A DNA stretch of 6,049 bases, from assembly GCA_023230265.1 (NCBI GenBank), contig JALNXR010000133.1, forward strand, positions 1-6,049, in the 5' to 3' direction. A program made the translations under genes and the position numbers. Below the pieces are notes generated by a model, which saw only the letters and a list, made by a program, of their open reading frames with translations, did no database searches and had not been told where the DNA came from. This document shows, piece after piece, positions 1 through 5,674 of the stretch (position 1 is its first letter; each line of letters begins with the position of its first letter). Origin of the DNA: Bacteroidales bacterium (GTDB taxonomy: Bacteria; Bacteroidota; Bacteroidia; Bacteroidales; UBA932).

Positions 1-210
1 CTGAAGTGCGGCGGGTGAGCTCCAGTCCAGAGGACGATATGATGGAACAACAAAAATTGTCATCTCGTGCCTCTCTTCATCTTCAGAAACATTTACTGTA
101 CAATCAAAAATATTAACTGCGGAATTTTTCCCCGGAAGATTCTGGGTTGACAGCAGTAAAATTACTACTGTTATAATGGGAGTTATTCTAAGAAACAGGT
201 CGCTTTTCAT
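1..210 (-). CDS. N-terminal part of an unrecognised exported protein (cut by the window's left edge)
   Basis: Reading the minus strand from the ATG at 208-210 gives 70 codons with no stop before the window ends, so the gene is partial at its 3' side. The start looks like a signal peptide or membrane anchor: MKSDLFLR, then a hydrophobic core (residues about 9-20, ITPIITVVILLL), then STQN. The mature part begins near residue 24 and contains SAVNIFDCTVNVSEDEE and, at the visible end, YRPLDWSSPAALQ. The cysteine at residue 37 is too far from the hydrophobic core to be a lipobox cysteine. No family is recognised, so no function is given. It lies 75 bp downstream of luxS on the same strand and could be read from luxS, or from its own promoter near the tandem repeats at 234-297. 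No clear Bacteroidota -7/-33 pair was seen just upstream. The long open frame and signal-like start make it a likely real gene. Confidence 0.6.
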   Translation of the reverse strand, partial: MKSDLFLRITPIITVVILLLSTQNLPGKNSAVNIFDCTVNVSEDEERHEMTIFVVPSYRPLDWSSPAALQ

Positions 211-233
211 CCGGTCTGTTTTAAGTATGGGTG

Positions 234-297
234 TGATTGGATCTAATTCCGGTACTGATTGGATTTAATCCGGTTGTGACTGGAATTAATCCTGATT
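234..297. repeat. Three tandem 21-22 bp repeats, each with an imperfect palindrome
   Basis: Three head-to-tail units lie at 234-255, 256-276 and 277-297. Each begins TGA(T/C)TGGA and carries a near-palindrome: GGATCTAATTCC (239-250), GGATTTAATCC (261-271) and GGAATTAATCC (282-292). The palindromes start 22 and 21 bp apart, about two helical turns, so they would sit on the same face of the DNA. The third unit overlaps the luxS stop codon and last codons, and the array lies just upstream of the minus-strand gene starting at 210. It could be an operator array for a dimeric regulator of that gene or a small slippage-derived minisatellite. There are too few units and no spacers, so it is not a CRISPR. 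Confidence 0.6.
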
Positions 298-744
298 TTT
301 GTTCTTGTTTAAAATTGCAATAAACTCATCAAGCCTGCCTTTGGCTCCGGGGAGGTCAAACAGGGTATAGTTACCGCATTCAGAAGGCTTTGCTCCCGGA
401 ACCTCATCAAGAGAGCGGATATATTCCAGAGCATTGATAACTATCTCTCTGATGTAATCTGTGTTGTAGTTTATATAGGTTAGGAGGTAAAAGCCTGTAA
501 GACATCCCATAGGGCCGATATATACCACCTCATCCCTGATAGGGGAGATTGTTCTAAGGTAGGTTGCAAAGCTGTGTTCTATTGTATGTGAAATCCGGGG
601 AGAGAGGGCCTTCTTTTCTGACAGAGTGGGTTTAACAAGCCTGATGTCATAAGTGAACACTCCTCTTTTATGATCTGCATCCCTGAGGTAGATTCCCGGT
701 TCCAGTGTAAGGTGGTCAACTTTGAAAGATGTTGGGGTTTCCAT
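286..744 (-). CDS. luxS: S-ribosylhomocysteine lyase LuxS
   Basis: LuxS is a cytoplasmic metalloenzyme that cleaves S-ribosylhomocysteine to homocysteine and 4,5-dihydroxypentane-2,3-dione, the precursor of the AI-2 signal. The 152-residue length is normal for the family. The metal-site motif HxxEH is present as H53-T-I-E56-H57, and the third ligand is C123 in ECGNY. C81 in GPMGC-TGFY matches the catalytic cysteine (Cys84 in Bacillus subtilis), with E56 as the general base. R35 in YDIRL fits the conserved substrate arginine. The residue after the catalytic cysteine is Leu82, where Arg or Gln is usual; this is a small oddity. The ATG at 742-744 gives the family N-terminus (FKVDHLTLEPGIY). No Shine-Dalgarno is visible, only an A9 tract. 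It is transcribed divergently from metH, whose enzyme uses the homocysteine made here. A possible -7 box on the minus strand (TATATTAG at 757-764) lacks a well-spaced -33 partner. No terminator was seen after the gene. Confidence 0.95.
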   Translation of the reverse strand: METPTSFKVDHLTLEPGIYLRDADHKRGVFTYDIRLVKPTLSEKKALSPRISHTIEHSFATYLRTISPIRDEVVYIGPMGCLTGFYLLTYINYNTDYIREIVINALEYIRSLDEVPGAKPSECGNYTLFDLPGAKGRLDEFIAILNKNKNQD

Positions 745-752
745 TCTTTTTT

Positions 753-783
753 TTTGCTAATATAAAAATATTTTTCAATTTTG
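753..783 (+). promoter_or_regulatory. Candidate Bacteroidota-type promoter for the metH leader
   Basis: TTTG at 753-756 and CAATTTTG at 776-783 are separated by 19 bases. This matches the Bacteroidota housekeeping consensus TTTG-N19-TAnnTTTG with one mismatch (C for T at the first base of the -7 box). Transcription would start near 788-790, leaving about 13-15 bases before the leader ORF at 803 and a leader of roughly 140 bases up to the terminator. The region is very A/T rich, so a chance match is possible. Confidence 0.45.
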
Positions 784-802
784 CGATGCCAATAATTAGA
801 GA

Positions 803-874
803 ATGAATAGATCCCTGTTCAATATGTACATGCACACAATGCGGATTCGGTCTGCAGGGGTGTTTGTTGCATAA
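803..874 (+). CDS. Candidate methionine-rich leader peptide of metH (23 aa)
   Basis: This short ORF lies between the predicted metH promoter and a terminator-like hairpin. It encodes 23 residues beginning MNRSLFNMYMHTMRIRS and ending GVFVA, with stop TAA at 872-874. Methionine occurs at residues 1, 8, 10 and 13, so three internal Met codons (824, 830, 839) fall within 18 bases, a high density for so short a peptide. The gene downstream encodes methionine synthase, so the amino acid matches the pathway, as in classical trp or his leader peptides. Spacing also fits. A ribosome waiting at 824 or 830 would leave 853-860 free, while one reaching the stop codon would cover it. The start has only AGAGA directly before the ATG and no spaced Shine-Dalgarno, which is ordinary in Bacteroidota. 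Translation is inferred, not shown. The internal AUGs could themselves be starts. Confidence 0.5.
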   Translation: MNRSLFNMYMHTMRIRSAGVFVA

Positions 875-912
875 ACAGGTGTAATTTAGTATATAGCGAC
901 ATGGCCTCTGCA
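853..912 (+). promoter_or_regulatory. Candidate antiterminator pairing in the metH leader
   Basis: TGCAGGGG at 853-860 can pair with CCTCTGCA at 905-912 over eight base pairs, one of them G-U. That second strand is also most of the left arm of the terminator at 904-923, so the two structures exclude each other. A competing upstream pairing exists: 811-817 (ATCCCTG) with 855-861 (CAGGGGT), seven pairs with one G-U. A small hairpin at 861-877 (TGTTTG with TAAACA) would sit inside the antiterminator loop. Together these give the 1:2, 2:3 and 3:4 pairings of a classical attenuator. Pairings were found by eye; no energies were calculated. Confidence 0.5.
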
Positions 913-930
913 AATGCAGGGGCTTTTTTA
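904..930 (+). terminator. Intrinsic terminator (attenuator) in the metH leader
   Basis: GCCTCTGC (904-911) pairs with GCAGGGGC (916-923) over eight base pairs, one of them G-U. The loop is AAAT, followed at once by six T (924-929), A, and four more T. This is a good Rho-independent terminator, but it stands only 17 bases before the metH start at 947 and about 135 bases downstream of the likely promoter. It therefore looks like a conditional attenuator for metH and not the end of another gene. No plus-strand gene other than the leader ORF lies upstream of it in the window. Confidence 0.7.
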
Positions 931-946
931 TTTTATGTTAATAACT

Positions 947-3900
947 ATGGAAATTTTAAAAACAGTGATTGGCCAAAGAATACTCGTTCTGGACGGGGCG
1001 ATGGGAACTATGCTCCAGCGCTATGGATTTGATGATGAGAAATTCAGAGGAGATATTTTCAGGGAGCTAAAAGGCCCTCTTGTGTCAAATTTCGACCTTC
1101 TGACCCTGTCACAACCACAAGCTGTAAAAGAGGTGCACAACAGATATCTGCAGGCCGGGGCTGATATTATCACAACAAATACATTCAGTTCCAACTCCCT
1201 TTCTCTTTCTGACTACTCTGCAGAAAAATATGTCAGGCTGCTTAATTACCAGGCTGCCCGATTAGCCAGAGAGTCTGCAGATAGTTTTACTTCTTCTGAC
1301 CCTTCAAAGCCCAGGTTTGTAGCCGGATCAATGGGACCGGCCAACAAATCCTGCAGCATTTCACCAAAGGTGGAAGAACCGGGATACAGAGCAGTTACCT
1401 TTGAAGAACTCAGAAGTGCATATAAACTCCAGGCGGAGGCACTGCTTGACGGGGGTGTTGACCTCTTGCTGGTTGAGACTGTTTTTGACACCCTTAATGC
1501 AAAAGCTGCACTTTTTGCCATAGATGAGATAAGGCAGGAGAGAGGCTGTGAAATACCTGTTATGCTTTCAGCAACAATTTCCGGCAACTCGGGAAGGCTC
1601 CTCTCCGGGCAGAGCGTGGAGGCCTTTTTAATCTCTGTTTCCCATTCTCCATTGTTCAGCATAGGGCTTAACTGTTCATTCGGAGCTGATCTTTTAAAAC
1701 CATGGATGAGAATTCTGAGCAGCACAGCTTCTGTTCCGGTCTCTCTCTATCCCAATGCCGGTCTGCCGGATGAGGATGGCAGATACGGCCACACGCCTGA
1801 AATCATGGCAAGGTATACAGAGGAGTATCTTAAAGAGGGGCTGGTCAATATTGTGGGAGGATGTTGCGGAACCACACCCGAACATATAAAGTTAATTGCG
1901 GAGCTTGCTGAGAGGTACAAACCCAGAAGAGTCCCTGTTCCAAAAAAAGAGGAGAGGGCTTTGAAGCTGTCAGGGTTGAATCCTCTAGTTGTCAGCCCTG
2001 AAATTAACTTCGTAAACATTGGTGAAAGGACCAATGTTGCCGGATCAAAAAAATTTCTGAATCTTATAAGAGAGGAAAAGTATGAAGAGGCTGTCAGGAT
2101 AGCCGCCGATCAGGTGGCCAACGGGGCTCAGATAATTGATGTCAGCATGGATGACGGGATGGTAGACGGGGTAAAGGCCATGACAACTTTTCTCAATCTT
2201 GCGGGTGCTGATCCGGCCATTGCTGCCGTTCCGGTTATGCTGGACAGTTCAAGATGGGATATTATTGAAGCCGGGCTTAAAGTGATTCAGGGTAAAGGAG
2301 TCGTCAACTCAATCTCCCTCAAGGAAGGAGAAGAGGTGTTTGTTGAGAGGGCAAGATTAATAAGGCGTTACGGAGCTGCAGCCGTTGTAATGGCTTTTGA
2401 TGAGCAGGGTCCGGCAACTAATCCGGAAAGAGTAAGGGAGATATTTGAAAGATCCTTTGCGCTGCTTACTTTAAGAGCAAACTTTCCCCAGGAAGAGATA
2501 ATTTTTGATCCGAATGTATTCCCGGTATCGACGGGAATGGAGAGCGACCTTAACAACGGGGTTAATTTCTTTGAATCCGTAAGATGGATAAAAAAGAGAT
2601 TTCCGTTATCAAACATAAGCGGAGGGGTGAGCAATGTCTCGTTTTCCTTCAGGGGAAACAACAAGGTGAGGGAGGCTGTCAACTCTGCATTTTTGTATCA
2701 TGCGGTTACGGCCGGTATGGGCATGGGAATAGTCAATCCACAGTCTGCAACACTTTATAATACCATACCGGCCGGTCTGCTGGAACTGGTGGAGGATGTG
2801 CTTCTGAACAGAAAACCGGGTGCAACTGAACGGCTTACGGAATATGCACTCAAGGAGAATGAGCAATTATCGGTGACAGAGGAGAAATCAGATAACCGTT
2901 CTGATCTTCCTCTGAGAGAGAGGATAATCAATGCGCTTGTCACAGGGGATGAGAGATATCTGAGTGAGGATATTGAGGAGGCTAGAATAGAGAGCGGAAA
3001 TCCTGTTCAGGTAATTGAGGATTATCTTATAAAAGGGATGGCAGAAGTGGGAGAGCTCTTCGAATGCGGAAAGATGTACCTGCCTCAGGTTATTAAATCC
3101 GCGAGGGTGATGAAACAGGCTCTTTCATTTATTCTTCCGTACATTAACAGTAATAAGGGAAACGATACCCAAATAAAAACCACTTCCGGGAGATTGCAGG
3201 AGAGAGGTTGTATAGTTCTTGCCACTGTTGACGGAGATATCCATGATATTGGGAAAAATATTATCTCTTCTGTGTTATCCTGTTATCAGTTCAGGATTGT
3301 GGATCTCGGAGTGATGGTTCCTGCCTCTCTCATCATAGAGGCTGCTGTCAGAGAGAAGGCTGATATAATTGGTGTCAGCGGACTGATCACCCCGTCACTT
3401 GCAAAAATGGAAATTTTACTCAGGGAGATGGAGTCTCTGGGAATGAAAACTCCGGTTATAATCGGCGGTGCCACAACCTCTCAGCGCCATACAGCAATCA
3501 GGCTGGCTCCTCTCTACAGCGGAGATGTGGTTCATGTACCCGATGCCTCAAAAGTTGTAAACGCTGCGATCTCTCTGATCTCTTCAAAAGAGGAATATTC
3601 ATCTGAACTCAGAAAGAAATATGAGAAAATCAGGGAGGAAAATTCTGCCAACAAAAGCCGTGAAAAACTGATATCTCTCTCTGAGGCAAGGGAAAACCGC
3701 CTGAGAATTGAGTGGGGAAGTTACAAACCTCCAATACCTGATCTTGAAGAGACGATTGTTCTTACACCATCTTTAAGCATACTCACAGAGTATATTGATT
3801 GGGAGCAGTTCTTTGTGGCCTGGCAGCTGAATGCAGGTAAAGCAGGTCTTAGTGAAGAGGCAGCCGCAGGAAGGGAGAGATTGCTTTCTGATGCTCTAAG

Positions 3901-4666
3901 ATTGATAGACAAAGCCGATAAAGAGGGGCTTATAAAACCTGTAGGTATATGCAAAATATTTAAGGCAAACAGTTGTGGTTATGACGATATTGAGATCTAT
4001 GGCAGCGATGAGGAGGAGCCTCCGGTTATTCTGCACACGCTCAGACAACAGGCAAAAAAACCGGTTTCCGGCAAAAGCAATTCAGTCAGGAGTTCTGTTA
4101 ACAGTAAAAATCTTGCGTTAGCTGATTTTGTAATGCCTGCGGAGTGCGGCAGAAAGGATTACATAGGAGCATTCTTTGTTACGGCAGGAGTTGAAGCAGA
4201 GGGGTTTGAAGAGTCTTTCGAGCGGGAATCAGACCATTACTATGCTATTATGGCAAGGCTGATATCAGACAGGATTGCAGAGGCTTTCTCTGAGTATCTT
4301 CACGAGAAGGTAAGAAGGGAGTTATGGGGCTATGAGAGCAAATGTGAGGATGAAAATCAGAAGAACCGGGAGGATTTCAGAGGCATAAGACCCGCTCCTG
4401 GTTATCCTGCATTGCCTGACCATACTGCAAAAGAGATAATATGGAAACTTCTGGATGTAAATAAAATAACAGGGGCTACCCTTACCGGGAGTATGGCAAT
4501 GAAGCCGGCCTCATCGGTGTCAGGATTCTATTTTGCCCATCCGTTGGCGAAATATTTCTCAGTTGGAAAAATCCTGCCGGACCAGGTAGAAGACTATGCC
4601 TTTAGAAAAGGGATAACAGTGTCAGAGGCAAATAAATGGTTAGAACCTTGGATATCAAAGAGATAA
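947..4666 (+). CDS. metH: Cobalamin-dependent methionine synthase MetH (full length, four modules)
   Basis: MetH transfers the methyl group of 5-methyl-tetrahydrofolate through cob(I)alamin to homocysteine, giving methionine and tetrahydrofolate in the cytoplasm. Numbered from the ATG at 947, the protein has 1239 residues (E. coli 1227). The homocysteine module (about 1-330) has DGAMGT at 16-21 and zinc cysteines C243, C306 and C307. The folate module (about 340-630) has NIGERTN at 357-363. The cobalamin cap (about 654-745) is followed by the B12 domain with DGDIHDIGKN; H766 is the cobalt ligand, with D764 and S817 completing the expected triad. The reactivation domain (about 910-1239) has the AdoMet motif RPAPGY at 1148-1153. 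All key residues seen are intact. A Ser/Asn/Lys-rich loop near 1037-1053 is longer than in E. coli. The ATG at 947 was chosen because MEILKTVIGQRILVLDGAMGT matches the family N-terminus. In-frame ATGs at 914 and 935 are possible, but 914 lies inside the terminator hairpin. Regulation is probably by the leader at 803-930. Confidence 0.96.
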   Translation: MEILKTVIGQRILVLDGAMGTMLQRYGFDDEKFRGDIFRELKGPLVSNFDLLTLSQPQAVKEVHNRYLQAGADIITTNTFSSNSLSLSDYSAEKYVRLLNYQAARLARESADSFTSSDPSKPRFVAGSMGPANKSCSISPKVEEPGYRAVTFEELRSAYKLQAEALLDGGVDLLLVETVFDTLNAKAALFAIDEIRQERGCEIPVMLSATISGNSGRLLSGQSVEAFLISVSHSPLFSIGLNCSFGADLLKPWMRILSSTASVPVSLYPNAGLPDEDGRYGHTPEIMARYTEEYLKEGLVNIVGGCCGTTPEHIKLIAELAERYKPRRVPVPKKEERALKLSGLNPLVVSPEINFVNIGERTNVAGSKKFLNLIREEKYEEAVRIAADQVANGAQIIDVSMDDGMVDGVKAMTTFLNLAGADPAIAAVPVMLDSSRWDIIEAGLKVIQGKGVVNSISLKEGEEVFVERARLIRRYGAAAVVMAFDEQGPATNPERVREIFERSFALLTLRANFPQEEIIFDPNVFPVSTGMESDLNNGVNFFESVRWIKKRFPLSNISGGVSNVSFSFRGNNKVREAVNSAFLYHAVTAGMGMGIVNPQSATLYNTIPAGLLELVEDVLLNRKPGATERLTEYALKENEQLSVTEEKSDNRSDLPLRERIINALVTGDERYLSEDIEEARIESGNPVQVIEDYLIKGMAEVGELFECGKMYLPQVIKSARVMKQALSFILPYINSNKGNDTQIKTTSGRLQERGCIVLATVDGDIHDIGKNIISSVLSCYQFRIVDLGVMVPASLIIEAAVREKADIIGVSGLITPSLAKMEILLREMESLGMKTPVIIGGATTSQRHTAIRLAPLYSGDVVHVPDASKVVNAAISLISSKEEYSSELRKKYEKIREENSANKSREKLISLSEARENRLRIEWGSYKPPIPDLEETIVLTPSLSILTEYIDWEQFFVAWQLNAGKAGLSEEAAAGRERLLSDALRLIDKADKEGLIKPVGICKIFKANSCGYDDIEIYGSDEEEPPVILHTLRQQAKKPVSGKSNSVRSSVNSKNLALADFVMPAECGRKDYIGAFFVTAGVEAEGFEESFERESDHYYAIMARLISDRIAEAFSEYLHEKVRRELWGYESKCEDENQKNREDFRGIRPAPGYPALPDHTAKEIIWKLLDVNKITGATLTGSMAMKPASSVSGFYFAHPLAKYFSVGKILPDQVEDYAFRKGITVSEANKWLEPWISKR

Positions 4667-4702
4667 TATAATGTAAATATAAACAACGAATCACAACTTA
4701 TA

Positions 4703-5659
4703 ATGAAAGTAACAGAACATATTGACAGGGCCAAAGGAAAAACCCTCTTTTCGCTTGAGATCCTTCCACCGCTTAAAGGAGAGTCCATACAACCTGCATT
4801 TGAGAGTATAGAGAGAATTCTGGAATTCGGAATTCCATTTATTGATGTCACATGGCACAGGGAAGAATTTGAATACCGGGAGGTTGAAGGTGGTTTGATG
4901 AAAAGGGTTACTATCAAAAAAAGGCCCGGAACAGTCGGGATTTGTGCAGCGATACAGAACAGATATAATATTGATGCCATTCCGCATGTTCTGTGCGGAG
5001 GGTTTACGGCTGAGGAGACAGAAAATTTTCTTATTGATCTCAATTTTCTCGGGATTGACAATGTTATGGCTTTAAGGGGTGATCCGGTTGCCGGGGAGAG
5101 GGGTTTCACACCCGAGAAGGGGGGGCATGCCTATTCACTGGATCTGGTCTCTCAAATAGAGGCCATGAACGAGGGCAGGTACCTGGATGAGAGCATAAAG
5201 TACTGCACTCCGACAAATTTTTGTATAGGTGTGGCCGGTTATCCGGAGAAGCATATCGAGTCTCCCTGCATGGAGAGTGATCTCCATTTTCTCCGTGAGA
5301 AGGTAAGAAGAGGCGCTGACTACATAATCACCCAGATGTTCTTTGACAACAGAAAATTTTTTGAATTTGAGAAGAAACTAAGAGAAACTGGTATAACGGT
5401 TCCTATAATACCGGGGCTCAAACCTTTGGCAACAAAGAAGCAGCTTAATGCCCTCCCATTGAAATTCAAGGTTGATCTTCCGGAAAACCTTGTGAAAGAG
5501 GTCTTAAAGGCTAAAAATGATAAAAGTGTCAGGGAGATTGGAATAGAGTGGTGTGCAGAACAGAGCCGTGAACTGATAAAATCCGGAGTGCCGGTTATTC
5601 ACTATTACTCCAGCGGGAAAACAGAAAATATCAGAGAGGTGCTAAAAGAGATTTCATAA
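4703..5659 (+). CDS. metF: Methylenetetrahydrofolate reductase MetF
   Basis: MetF is a cytoplasmic flavoenzyme that reduces 5,10-methylene-tetrahydrofolate to 5-methyl-tetrahydrofolate, the methyl donor for MetH. The 318 residues cover a single catalytic TIM barrel (E. coli 296) with no eukaryotic-type regulatory domain. Visible family marks are KGKTLFSLEILPP, with E19 matching the catalytic glutamate (E28 in E. coli), the Bacteroidota-style segment IDVTWHREEFEYREVEGG, KRPGTVGICAAI, and ALRGDP with D127 at the FAD site (D120 in E. coli). GVAGYPEKH and ITQMFFDN follow, with Q211 matching the folate-contact glutamine (Q183 in E. coli). The ATG at 4703 gives the usual N-terminus (MKVTEHIDRAKGKT). 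It starts 36 bp after the metH stop with no terminator between them, so the two genes are probably one transcript under the metH leader. Its stop codon overlaps the end of the convergent gene at 5654-6049. Confidence 0.95.
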   Translation: MKVTEHIDRAKGKTLFSLEILPPLKGESIQPAFESIERILEFGIPFIDVTWHREEFEYREVEGGLMKRVTIKKRPGTVGICAAIQNRYNIDAIPHVLCGGFTAEETENFLIDLNFLGIDNVMALRGDPVAGERGFTPEKGGHAYSLDLVSQIEAMNEGRYLDESIKYCTPTNFCIGVAGYPEKHIESPCMESDLHFLREKVRRGADYIITQMFFDNRKFFEFEKKLRETGITVPIIPGLKPLATKKQLNALPLKFKVDLPENLVKEVLKAKNDKSVREIGIEWCAEQSRELIKSGVPVIHYYSSGKTENIREVLKEIS

Positions 5660-5674
5660 ATTCTTCTCTTTTTT
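5644..5674. terminator. Weak A/T-rich, possibly bidirectional terminator at the convergent gene ends
   Basis: AAAAGAGA (5644-5651) and TCTCTTTT (5665-5672) form a perfect eight-pair inverted repeat. The 13-base loop holds both stop codons (TCATAA, 5654-5659). On the plus strand the right arm runs into six T (5669-5674), and on the minus strand the left arm gives four U. Only two pairs are G-C, so the stem is weak. It could end metF transcripts and, in the other direction, those of the membrane-protein gene. No other terminator-like hairpin was noticed here. Confidence 0.4.

Noticed and set aside
234..297. CRISPR-like array
   Set aside because: There are only three contiguous 21-22 bp units with no spacers and no cas genes nearby.
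757..764. luxS -7 promoter box TATATTAG on the minus strand
   Set aside because: It has one mismatch to TAnnTTTG, no -33 element at about 19-20 bases, and would leave almost no 5' leader; too weak to annotate.
786..806. Six-codon plus-strand ORF starting at 786
   Set aside because: It begins at or before the predicted transcription start, is very short and has no pathway-related codons.
716..913. 65-codon minus-strand ORF across the luxS start and the metH leader
   Set aside because: It overlaps the start of luxS, has no recognisable protein features and is antisense to a region better explained as promoter, leader ORF and hairpins.
785..935. Known SAM-II, SAM-I or cobalamin riboswitch upstream of metH
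   Set aside because: No B12-box, SAM-I core or SAM-II signature could be found by eye. The leader ORF and alternative hairpins explain the region better, but a covariance search was not possible.
1246..3954. Several minus-strand ORFs of 62-159 codons opposite metH
   Set aside because: They lie wholly antisense to a full-length, well-conserved metH and have low-complexity, Ser-rich translations typical of shadow frames.
4667..4702. Separate promoter or terminator between metH and metF
   Set aside because: The 36 bp gap is A/T rich, with no hairpin and no spaced -33/-7 pair, so co-transcription is more likely.
4594..5109. 171-codon and 98-codon minus-strand ORFs opposite the metH end and metF start
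   Set aside because: They are antisense to metF, whose motifs are clear, and show no family resemblance.
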